The notes beneath the pieces were generated by a model that searched no databases, was not told where the DNA came from, and saw only the letters and a list, made by a program, of their open reading frames with translations. A stretch of 64,000 bases of DNA, taken from positions 153,043-217,042 of the forward strand of contig RCAB01000055.1 of assembly GCA_003640385.1 (NCBI GenBank), read 5' to 3'. Every line of letters begins with the position of its first letter. Position 1 is the first letter of the stretch. This document shows, piece by piece, positions 13,906-24,200 of this stretch. This DNA comes from Setaria digitata (Eukaryota > Nematoda > Chromadorea > Rhabditida > Setariidae). The position numbers and the translations under genes were made by a program.

Positions 13906-16221
13906 TCATTCCTTCATAAATATCCGAATAGGTTCATAAAAGAAAGTTACAAAACAATAATTTAAATGTGATTAAATGCTTTTGGATTAATTTCGAATGT
14001 TACTAATAGAATATGATTGAAATTTTCAAAATTTTCGTTTTAATTACTTAATATGCCATAAATTATTTAAAAAAATCACAAGGAATTAGCAAAATAATAA
14101 GATATTGTTCAGATATATCCTTGATACTTTTAAAGTGTTTTCAATTTAAATATTCGTAACACTCTTAATTTAAATACTTTAAAAAATAATTTGAACTAAT
14201 TTGAATACTTTTAGATTCTAGTCAAGCAGTAAAATATTACCTGATTTTATTAATATTGCTTGTATAATACTATAAAATATTATTATTATGGTTACAAAAT
14301 ATCGCTTATATTATTTGCGACATAATTATATCTAAATGTCATCAGAAATTAATGAGATAATAGTAAGTCAGTTGTGCAAGCTATATCAAGGTAGATTAGT
14401 CCAATGTAACAATGCTGTATATAGTTTTAAGTTTCATTAAACTTTATATCACTTTTTTGTTCATGATTCTAAGCAATAATAATCAGTAGAATAACCAGTG
14501 AGGAAAAATATAANGTTTTAAGTTTCATTAAACTTTATATCACTTTTTTATTCATGATTCTAAGCAATAATAATCAGTAGAATAACCAGTGAGGAAAAAT
14601 ATAATTAATTAAGTATATGTATATATATGGATTTGGATTAATTTTTAGTTATGTTCTTCCTTTATTATATCTAATTAACTAAGTAATTCTTACATAAAAA
14701 ACAAGCTTAAATTCTATTAAACTATCTGATCAATAATGATAATTTTAAAGATGTCCAAATAAAAAGTTAGGAATTCAACATCTCTCAATTTAAATTTACT
14801 GCCTCCTGATTTGACTCTTTTCAAATCCTATCACTTTCCCAAGAGTTTAGCCCAAATTGACACGAAATTGAAGTGTGAATTCAACATCATCAATCAACAA
14901 TTTCCATCAATCATGATAAAAAAAGAAAAAAGAAGAAAAATAAAACTATTTAAATAAACAGGTAGTAATGAAAAATCATCTTATCCTATTGAAATATTAA
15001 CAAAGCAATTAGTGAGTTTTTCTTTTTTATTACAAATTAAGATAAAAAACACATATTCTCTCAAGAAATTGAGAGAAAACGGAACAATAACAGATAAAAA
15101 ACAATTATTCTCAATTTCTAAAAATGCAAAAAGTGCCAAAAAATTTTATGAAACCGGAAAAAATTATCAAGAAAAGAAAAAATTTTCAGTCTCTTTTTTC
15201 TTTTCAAGTAGCAATAAAAAATCCTTCTACCCTATTTAAATAGTTAACAAAGTAATTAGCGTTTTTTTTTTTTTATTACAAATTTTCTTGAAGAAAAATT
15301 TCATAAATGAAAAAATAATAAGAAGATAAAAATTTGAGAGAAATAGAGAAAGGAAGCCAAAAGAAAAAGTATATTTGTTCAAAAGTTGAAGTGATCGATC
15401 TGTCGCAAGAAATCCAATCGGCGTGTCACATCAGTCCAGTCTGATATGGCTCAGTCTCGACTTAAATCAAACAATCCAATCATTGGTTAAAAACTCGATC
15501 TTTTAGCACAGATTTCATTTCTTACTTTTCAAATCAAAAAAAAAAAAAAAAAAAAAAAGAAAAGGGAAAAACTAAGTAAGTGAACGTTTTCTATTCAAAT
15601 GGAATTGAATAAAAAAGTGTTTAAATAAAATACCGATTGATATGATAATGCATGACTAACAAGAATGAAATTGACAATATGGCTTAAGTTAATCTAAACT
15701 ATTAAGAATTTAATCACATCCAAATTTAATTATCAACATCGTTTTGGGCAGTTTTTTAAAATCCAAACTTTTAAATGAGTTATTTCAGAACTTTCGTTTC
15801 TTTTTTCTTTTATAGTAAATAAATTAAGCATTGCAAAGCTGAAATTAAAACATGTGAAAAGAAAAATAATTTTTTAAGCGAAGTGTAACAAACTAAAAGT
15901 TTGAAAAATTTAGGAAATATTAAATAACTGTAACATTGAAGCATCATCATGAAATATTTGATAATTGAAAAATTAATTGAGATAAATTTGATAAAAAGAG
16001 TTTACTTTGTTTTTTCGAAAATTGTTTGGAAAATTTGGAAAATAAATAAAGATAAAAAAATGAATAAATAAAAAAATCAAATAAATTTGAATAATTTCCG
16101 GATAAGTAAGCGTAAATAACTTACGGAATACTATTTCAACATCACGTCCTTCGTCGTTTCCGTCTGTTTTACACCAATGAAAGAAAGTGAATAAAATTAG
16201 TAAAGTAACGCTGAGTAACAT
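1539..16221 (-). CDS. lev-10: LEV-10-like CUB/LDLa transmembrane protein (24 coding exons)
   Basis: Exons, 5' to 3' on the minus strand: 16221-16125, 11565-11447, 11144-11062, 10682-10566, 10260-10163, 9434-9368, 9056-9008, 8513-8422, 8300-8139, 7743-7593, 7358-7231, 7075-7053, 6858-6706, 6369-6238, 6043-5943, 5816-5701, 5134-5067, 4922-4797, 4510-4371, 4208-4018, 3784-3708, 3308-3183, 2017-1801, 1716-1539. All phases agree and the sum is 2811 nt (936 residues plus stop). Residues 1-20 are a signal peptide. Five CUB domains start near C34, C185, C327, C505 and C633, with SPxYPxxYP-type motifs in several. A Cys-rich LDLa module spans about 766-806, a helix 818-840, then a Lys/Arg-rich tail. 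The domain order and length match C. elegans LEV-10 (about 900 residues), a postsynaptic protein that clusters levamisole-sensitive acetylcholine receptors. Least certain are the exon 13 acceptor (6858 or 6870), the exon 4 donor (GTCATT), the exon 20 acceptor (TTGAAG) and the last exon. Confidence 0.85.
2357..2495. repeat. CT-rich low-complexity tract with a duplicated ~55-bp segment
   Basis: This pyrimidine-rich stretch in the lev-10 intron between exons 22 and 23 ends in (CT)n. A CATATTTAC...CTGTCCCTC segment occurs twice about 55-60 bp apart. The open frame across it is a composition artefact. Confidence 0.7.
7053..7075 (-). other. 23-nt micro-exon in lev-10 CUB3
   Basis: This tiny exon encodes NLHKLLQ plus two split codons. 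It is flanked by TTTTCAG and GTATGT, and it is the only segment I found that joins exon 11 (phase 2) to exon 13 with acceptor 6858. Using its alternative donor after ...CAGAGTAT together with acceptor 6870 also keeps frame, so the exact edges are open. Confidence 0.55.
7850..8110. repeat. Degenerate (AAAT)n / ATAA-rich tract in lev-10 intron 9
   Basis: It consists of irregular AAATAA, AATAAAC and similar units and fills most of the intron between exons 9 and 10. Minus-strand frames read from it are low-complexity Ile/Phe/Tyr strings and are not genes. Confidence 0.65.
9850..10090. repeat. Degenerate minisatellite (~35-45 bp unit) in lev-10 intron 5
   Basis: Successive variants of TCATTTATCAGTTTGGAATA recur roughly every 35-60 bp, at least five times, with spacers that also resemble one another. 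The array is old and diverged. The plus-strand frame over it reflects the periodic repeat. Confidence 0.6.
11221..11320. repeat. AAT/AAC trinucleotide microsatellite
   Basis: AATAATAAC-type units lie directly downstream of lev-10 exon 2 in the intron. Frames through it are Ile/Tyr-rich artefacts. Confidence 0.8.
11816..11821 (-). terminator. Polyadenylation signal (AATAAA) of the eat-18-like gene
   Basis: AATAAA on the minus strand lies about 100 nt after the eat-18-like stop, inside an AATAAATAAATAA tract. It would let the small gene end before the lev-10 acceptor at 11565. Confidence 0.45.
11923..12135 (-). CDS. eat-18: EAT-18-like small single-pass membrane protein nested in lev-10 intron 1
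   Basis: An intact 70-residue frame starts with ATG at 12135 in a good context (A-run before, G after; MAQMRTLERV...) and stops with TAA at 11925-11923. A second in-frame ATG lies three codons later. Residues 1-39 are polar with Cys at 30, 33 and 38; residues 40-62 form one hydrophobic helix; the end is KGVLSYEE. The frame lies in the 4.6-kb first coding intron of the lev-10-like gene, on the same strand. A TTTCAG acceptor sits 87 nt upstream (exon start 12222) and AATAAA about 100 nt downstream. As I recall, C. elegans eat-18 encodes a roughly 71-residue single-pass protein needed by the pharyngeal EAT-2 nicotinic receptor, and the gene overlaps lev-10 and shares its 5' region. The call rests on position, size and topology, not on an alignment. 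The 5' exon is not identified. Confidence 0.7.
   Translation of the reverse strand: MAQMRTLERVIDARINMLNYEERNEIKEDCSFCRSLDCDIIFALLFTCFIVCLLVLIMIFWLKGVLSYEE
12136..12222 (-). promoter_or_regulatory. Splice acceptor and 5' leader of the eat-18-like exon
   Basis: On the minus strand, TTCATTTCAG ends at 12223, so an exon begins at 12222. The 87-nt leader before the ATG is A-rich and has no earlier ATG. The acceptor implies that the eat-18-like mRNA is joined either to an upstream exon, perhaps a leader shared with lev-10, or to a trans-spliced leader. Confidence 0.5.
12223..16124. other. 5' part of lev-10 intron 1 without further gene
   Basis: I see no splice-bounded coding segment here. It holds poly-T at 13876-13899, poly-A at 15538-15558 and the assembly repeat at 14424-14604. 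In an eat-18/lev-10 complex locus this intron could carry eat-18-specific control elements, but none is recognisable by eye. Confidence 0.4.
14424..14604. repeat. 90-bp direct repeat flanking a single N (probable assembly join)
   Basis: The segment 14424-14513 is followed by N at 14514 and then by the same 90 bp at 14515-14604, with one G/A difference. Two near-identical copies separated by a placeholder base are what unmerged overlapping contig ends look like. A genuine tandem duplication is less likely. It lies in lev-10 intron 1, upstream of the eat-18-like exon. Confidence 0.8.
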
Positions 16222-16312
16222 CGCAGCGTGTCATTTGAAGCACTGCTACATTATTCTCTCACTTAATTATCACTGTAATAATTCATCGTTACGTGTGCTA
16301 TATCTATGAAAT
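16222..16312 (-). promoter_or_regulatory. lev-10 5' leader with splice acceptor and three upstream ATGs
   Basis: On the minus strand, CATTTCAG ends at 16313, so the first coding exon probably begins at 16312. It is joined there to an upstream non-coding exon or a trans-spliced leader. The 91-nt leader holds three ATGs before the main start at 16221. One opens a 7-codon frame, one is ATG TAG, and one opens a frame of about 22 codons that overlaps the main start in another frame. Confidence 0.45.
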
Positions 16313-17772
16313 CTGAAATGAAAGTTAGATGATACGTGAGAAGATACGTAAAAATGCCTGTTTAAAATATTGAAGATAAAACACAAAGTATGTGACGATA
16401 TTTCATCAAAATGTTAACGATTGCTAGAAGTATGGGATGCATAAAGACACTTCTTCAAAGGATTAGAAATAGCGTATCTACGATTTGCAATGCGCAAAAG
16501 TGTTGCGTGAAAATATTAACGATAACGTGAAAAGCAGCATGAAGAAAAGAAAAAAAAATTGTTGACATTTTATTCATTTCATTTGTATTTCACTTTTTTC
16601 TCTTGTTAAAATTAATTTTTCAGAAATATTTGCACAATTGGTTGTGAAACTTCAAATTTCAATGCTGGCTAACGGATAATTTTTAAAAAAAATCAATACA
16701 TACAAGCAAATAATTATAAAAACTAATAGATATTTGGAACATATAATTTCAAAACAATAGTAATCAATTATTTCCATATATAATGATCATGACAATTTTT
16801 TAATGATAATTTTCATACGATAATCACGCTGATTAGACAACACAAGAACAAAAGCATCATCAAGAGTGAAAAATATGGCGAAGTAAAATTAAAAAATTTT
16901 TCTCCTCAAAAATTTATAGACAACTAAATGAAAAACAGATTAATTATTTGCTTTTGTTTCTTTTGGATTATTTTTCATTTATTAATTACGAAATTTGAAA
17001 GAAATAATAATTTAAAAATAAATGAATAGTGAAACAAAAAAAATTCTGCTAGATTTTGAAAATTTTTTTACAAAACTATTAAATAAATCAGCATTTGTGC
17101 AATGACAATTTTTCACTTCCAAATCCCAAAACCAATGTGAATTATGTGCCATTATGCAGCTTGACTACTACCATTTAAAGACCTTTTGAGAAATGTAATT
17201 TGCTTTGTACGAGGTAAAGGAAGCATTTTAGAAGCCTAAAGGCGAAATTAATTGGCCTAAGGATAATTGGAAAAGTCAATATGGCATGATGTTAGTAGAA
17301 GTGTTAAAGGAATTTGTAAACATTAAGAAAATGTCACCAATATTTATCATCAGATGAGATCGGATAGTTAGTTATTTAATGAATAATTTTTATGCTTAAT
17401 TAAATTTTTTCTTTTTAAAATTTTATTATAGATAGAAACTTTTATGAAAGGCAAAAAAAAAATTGCAAACTAAAATAAGCACAAATTATTAAATATATGA
17501 AAAGGTTGTCGTGAAATTATTAAACAAAATGAGCTTAAAAATCAAAAAATATATTAAAAAAAAAGGTAAATAAAGAAGAGAAATGAAGACATAAACAAAC
17601 AAATAACAAAATTATAATACACAGAGGAAGCAGGCAAACATAATGAATAAAGCGCTTGTTAAAAAGAATATTTCAATAAAATTTCCATTATATCATAATA
17701 ATACTGAAGACATAAAATTAAATAATAGCAATAACAGCGATGATAATAATTACTTAAAAGTAATAAGAATGA

Positions 17773-18029
17773 TTAATAATAATAATAGTAATAATAATAA
17801 TAACAATAATAATAATAATAATAATAATAATAAAGCAATAATAGTACTGATAATAGTAATAACTGCAATAATAAAAATGATAATGGGCAGTAATAATAGT
17901 GATAATAATGCTAATCATAATAATAATAGTTGTAATAATAGTAGTTATAATAATAAAAATGATGGTAATGAACAATAATAGTGGTGATAATAATAATAAT
18001 AATAATAATAATAATTATAATGATGATGT
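17773..18029. repeat. AAT trinucleotide microsatellite, two cores
   Basis: Near-perfect AAT runs at about 17773-17833 and 17985-18015 are joined by degenerate AAT/GAT units. They open long Asn-rich plus-strand and Ile-rich minus-strand frames that are not genes. Confidence 0.85.
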
Positions 18030-21000
18030 AACTAGAAAAGATATAAAGGAGAAAATTTTGAAGAGGAACAGCCGTCGTTGCTACAAACCATTATATCACC
18101 TCACATTCGATCCTTTCAACATATGGTCTAACTAGATGGAGATAGAATGATCAGTGAAAAGATGAATGAGTTCAAGACAAGAATGATTTGACGATGGAGA
18201 GATATCATCATCTAGCTAATCATCGGATATCTTTTCTATCTCTTTATCTGTTCTGGTTAAATTTTTATGTCCTCAATCATTTGATGAAAAGTTATTGTCT
18301 ATTTTAACCTCAAAGTTTTTACAATTTAAACGTTAAATTCATCAAATTTCCATTTCTTATTAAAATTTGATGAAAAAATTGAATTTTAAAACTTCGAAAA
18401 AAAGGAAATATGAAACTATTTAAAAAAGAAAATAGAAATCAAAAGAAGGAAATCTATTTGTGCTTCCAAAAAATTTTCTGCTTTAATTTTTTTTTTTTCT
18501 TTCAAAAAGGAAAAAAGAATAAATATTCTTCGTTGTAACATTGGTTTTGAAAATTTTTTTTAAATAAATATCCTAGAAATAACAATAAAAATGAATAAAA
18601 GTTTATTTCATCAATGTGAAATTTGAAATGGTAATGAAATGATTTTAGCAATCGGTTTTCTCATATCCATTTCAATAATTTAACATGATTGAAAGTTTTA
18701 TTCTAAATTTAGCCATTTCTATCAATATGTTAAATTAGCTATAGCAAATGAGAGAACTAAAATCTCTAATCGGAATGCATCGTTATACTTTTCGAAATAA
18801 AATTGTTGATCATTCTAGCAGATTAAAAAAAAAATGCATTTTTTTTAACTTAAAAAAAATGTATGTGTATCTGTTTCTTCCAAAGTTTATATGTTTTTTT
18901 TTTTTTTTTAATATGCATATTTACAATAAAATTTAAGAGGGATTATTAATTAGACAATGATACTAACCGGAAAAGTTTATGACCACAATTTATATATGCA
19001 GAAATATTTGGAATTGATTATCGTTTATGGGCATTCAAAAAACGCATAAAACTTTAATAGTGAAGATACTTAAAACACATACTTTTGCATGCAATTTTAA
19101 TAATTAATTATTGCTTATGTAGAAAATAGGAATGCATACATTACCCAATAAATACGCAACCAAATCATCTACAAATATTTGTACTTAATTAATTATTTCA
19201 TCTCAGCAGTAACATTTCTCTATGAATATGTATATAAATACATCTATCAACTAGAGACTTAGTGCAAACATTCGACTAAGTTTCGAATTCTAAACGGATT
19301 CCTTGAATATTCACATTTGCGGGATATAGAAAATTAAATTTTGCTCGGCAAATAGATGTTTCAAATATACTGATTAGACGAATTCAAAATTGACAAGCAA
19401 AAATTTTCTTCAGCATGCCGTTTAATGATATCTCATTTTCAGCATAGTTCCTGTATGATTCCTTATTTTTTCTTTTCATTTTTAAACAAATTTGGAAAAT
19501 TTTGCAGATGAAAAAGTAAAAAATGTGCATTGAAAATAAAATGGTGAAAAAAAAAAAAACTAAATCATGAAATAAAAAATTTAATGGAATTTTCTGGCTC
19601 TATAAAAATGTGAGATAAAATTTGAAAAATTTAATTCTACTGTGAAAAGAAAAAAAGAAAATCATCGAAATATTGATTGATAATTAAATGGAGCAGATAA
19701 TTGATTTGTTGAATTGGGTTGATTTTCGATAATGATAAATGATGATATTAGAAAAAGATATTGATGATCGTTTCCACCGTTCACCTTCTATGAAAAACTT
19801 TTCAATTAGTTAAACAAAGCATAAACTGAGAGGAATTTTCAATAAAAAAATAGTAAACTTTTCCCTCCTTTTCTCCTATTGCATTTTTTTTTTTTTAAAT
19901 TAATGTCATTTACGTTCGATTTCAACGAAAAGCTAATTTTCTCTATGAACATATACTGTAAGCAAAAACCAAAAGAAATTAAAATAACGCATAGAATGAA
20001 AAGTTGTAATAAAATGAAGCTTGAAGTATGAGATGCATTCTGAATAGCGATAAAAAGAATATTCTCGAGATCGAATTCTGAGTGACAAGTTTGTATCAGG
20101 CTGTTTATTTGAAAAAGTATCCAATAATGCTGTCGTTTTTAATACTATATAGAATTTTTTTTTCCTTTTTTGAAAACTTATCAGGTACAAAAATATCTAT
20201 TCAACAAATAAAAGTAATCTAATAATTTCTAGTTTACTGCACGTTGTTTTTGAGGAATTATAATTAATGTACACATTAAAATTATTAAGTTATGCTTTAT
20301 TAATGATTAGTAATTTTTTGTTTGCATTTGTAATTAACTGAAGAAGTATATAAGAGAAGAAAAAAACATTTGAGTCTGAAACATTAACATTTAAAATATA
20401 AATGAATCGATATTTAAAGAGCCAAGGAACGAAAAATTTTTGGTGTAAATGATGAAGTATCTGCTTAGGTATATGTGAAGAGCCTTAAGGCCTTACTTTA
20501 TAGGAAGCCATCTCTTTGGCTAGCTTAGAAATGTTGGATGAGCATCTTTTTGAGCAAGGCACTTGCAAATTGAGTTATCCTTTGGCAGATAAGAAATTTT
20601 TTTTGCAAACAGTCAGTTCAGCCGTACACTCGTCCTCTTCCGAAATGTCTATTGGGAAGCCTTCTTTAATCTTTCTCCTGAAAAAAAGACTAGAATAGAC
20701 TTCTATTTTCGAATAGATTAGAAAAATAAAAAGCAAGTGTTATAAATCAGTCACAAAAATGAAAAAGTTTGTATAAAAAATTATTTTTGACACAAAAAGA
20801 AAAGTAATTAAATAATAGCAGGGAGGAAGACAATTTTGTCCGCAACATTTTTTTGAATAAAAAAAGAATTCATTTTTTTTTTTTCATGAAAAAAGTGAAA
20901 TTTATTTGAGCTTAGAATTCAGAATATACAAGAAAGTTTTTCGATCATTGTTGAAGTAATAATTAATAATTTTCAATTCAAGCTAATCCAAAGTAAAAAT

Positions 21001-21130
21001 TTTATCCTTTTCTAAATAATACAATTTCGAAAACTTGCATAGCTAAAAATGGATTCAGCCGCAATTAGCCTTATATCTGTTACAGTCTTGTAAATGTGCA
21101 AACTGAAAAACTTGTGAGTCTTATTTTGTC

Positions 21131-21240
21131 CACGTAAATGAATACAGCTTTGGACCTTCACTCACGTGAATTAATACAGCTGTGGACTTTCATTCACGTA
21201 AATGAATACAGCTGTATACCTGCACCCACGTAAATTCGTT
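21131..21240. repeat. 32-bp minisatellite, about 3.4 copies
   Basis: Units 21131-21162, 21163-21194 and 21195-21226, plus a partial fourth, begin CACGTAAATGAATACAGCTG. Divergence is a few bases per unit. CACGTAA/CACGTGA at each unit start contains an E-box-like core, which is only an observation. Confidence 0.85.
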
Positions 21241-24200
21241 TATTCTATTGATTATTATTGAGTCTTCATTACGATTTTTAACACCACTATCAATCAGTAT
21301 CCTGACTAATCATCACTTTTTATGATTTTTCCTGGCATATGATGAGTTCCCTTCCTTGCATCCTTGACCGAAATATTCAAATGAATCAGAGATATTGTTT
21401 TAACTCCGTTTTGTTTTTGCCTTATTTTAAATCAATGACTTCTATAGGAGCATATGGTGAGTTTTCTTCCTCGCTGTCATTTTTCGTTATACTGGAAACT
21501 TCAAGAATATGTGACAAGTTTTCTTTCCTACTGAGACATTTTTTTTCCATTGAATTTTTTTTTAAACAAACAGTTTATCATTTATTTAATTCTGAAAATT
21601 GAACTAGTATCATTTATAAATTGTTTACACGGATTTAAAATTTTTATTAATCACACCTTTAAAGTAAGCATGATAATGAGCAATTTAAATTTTATCATAT
21701 TAAACATTAGCATTTCGTAATAGATGTCAGTTCGCAGTTAAATATTAATTAGTGAATATGATGAAAGTTCAAGGCAAAGAGTCTAGAAAAAGTTTGAATT
21801 TTTCATTTCATTGCTTTGAAAGACATTCTTATGAAAGACTTTGGTAACAAAATTATATTCAATTAAACGGTAGCGATCTAAAATGGCTTTTTTAATAAGT
21901 GTCATCCAAAAGTCAATTTGTTATATATGCATATTTTTGCATTTGTTACTCACATATTTGATATCTGAAATAAAGAAGTGAAAAAGCAAAGGAAATGTGA
22001 AAGATTTAAAAATGATTCCACAAATTTAAATAAAAATTGTGCTAATGAAATATGATGTTTTGCTTAAGCTTAACAGTCAAGAATTTCTTGCAGACATTTT
22101 AGCTTCAACACTTTGACGAGCTGATAAAAGATGCATTGACTAATTTTGCACTTATTTAGTGAAGTTTTTAACAGTTTGAAGAAATAATCAATTTTGAATT
22201 TGTTATTTTCTAATAATGCAATATGAATAATATTTAAATATGGTGGAAATTAATAAATTAGAAGTTTGCTAACAATCATAATAATCAGACAATTGCAGAG
22301 GACGTTGAAGCTAATTAATTGAAACAAACAATAACAAGCATATGTGAATAAAATGGGTTAACTAATTGCAAATTTTCTGCAATCAAAATGAAAATATGGG
22401 CCATTCCTGAGAAGTAAGATCAAGTAAGAAGTAAATCATATAATTCAGATCATGATTGCATAAATCAAATGAAAACCTGATGATTGATTAGATTCTTGCC
22501 AGATCTTCACTGTAAATAATATTCAAACCATTAAGGAAACTCTAATATTTGTTTAATATTTTTGAAAATCCGTGGAAATGTTATAAATTATGCTTTTATT
22601 GCTTGCGATATTTATGATACTTGAGAATTACGTTTTCCTGAAGATGACTGGAATATTTTTATATTTTTCTTGATTTTTTTTTTTTGATATTTTTATTTGC
22701 TAGGATATTCATAATAACTATATGTCACAAAGAATATTTTTCATTTTTCTAGTGTGAGAACATAATAGAAAAGTGAAATTACTACAGAAGTTGAGGGATG
22801 TATTGTTAATATTATTGATAAAATTGGATATGTTGCCAATATTTTTTCAGCAAACATTTTGAAATTCATTCTAGGAATATTTTCTTTTATATAATTAATA
22901 ATGCTTTATTAAAATTTACAGCACTTTAATAATTTTGTTTCGTGAAAAATATAAGTTAATAAAAAATGTTTTCATTTAAAAGTCAAGAAAACTAACAGGA
23001 AGTTATTAATTTCAATGACCATTGCACGTAAATCACTTAGACATTTTGCTTATTAATTTAAGTGTTTGTAGTATTAATGATGTTGAGATTAATAAGGGCC
23101 CGAAATCGGATGCCATTTATGATTACCTTAAAAATTAGATCTTGTATTTAGGAGTTATTAAACTAATTAGCTGGATGAAAATTATCTTATGTTGCCTGAC
23201 CTTTCGCAGTATTTGTTATCTAACCATTTAAATTATTGTATTATCAGATTTTTTGTACATTGTCACATTGTATCCAAGCCTTTACTGATACTAGTTCAAT
23301 ATTTGATACAAATTTAACATGGAAAAAAAATTAGAAAACTTGACAAAAATGATTTAAATGAACGTGAAATTGACAGCAGAATAGCCTAAAATGATAAGCT
23401 TCTGATTGTTATCTATTATCAGTGTCACCAACATATTCTTGCTATCAGTGCAGCATCACAGTTATTGGTATTTAATTTTTTGGTATTGCTTCCTTTGCTA
23501 ACCATTAATCATTGCTGCAATTGTTACCACTAATTTTTATTACCATCAAGATTAATCAAACTACTTTAAATATTATAAAAAAAGAAAAAAAAAAAAATGA
23601 TAAAACGAAAGCAGTGACTCAGCAACGTGCTCAATCCTTCTTGATTTTCAAATTTTTAACTTTTTTTTGCATTTTTTTTTTTTCAAATTAAAGTAACCAT
23701 ATTTGAAAATATTTTATTTAATGAGAACTTAACTTCAAGCAGTTTTACAATAAAAAGAAAATAATTACAAAATTTCAATCATTTGACGAAAATAAAAATC
23801 AGTAATTTACAAAGCTGTGGGATTGCTTGAAGCTCAGCAAAAAAAAAAGTACAACAACTGCATGGTGTATGATTATAAATCAAAAGCAGTTATATGGAAG
23901 CTAATGCAATTACCTGAATAAACTTATATCACTTGCAAATTGCAATCATCTCCTTATTTCTAAGGTAACAATTGAATTTTTAATTAATGTGTGCCACTTT
24001 CTGCACCAACAAATAAAGCGCTCATTCTTAAAATATTAATTATTACTAACATATCGCTGTCAAAATGAAAGGCCTTCAAAATAGGGTAGCACTTTGAAAT
24101 TGCAAAATATTGCTCAATAAGGTTTGCATTAACAATAACAATAACAGTTCATTGCTTAAATAATATCTGAGCGAATTAAATTTTAATTTTAACATATTAT

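Noticed and set aside
17643..18135. Asn-rich plus-strand and Ile-rich minus-strand open frames
   Set aside because: They are readings of the AAT microsatellite. They lack splice sites and any complexity outside the repeat.
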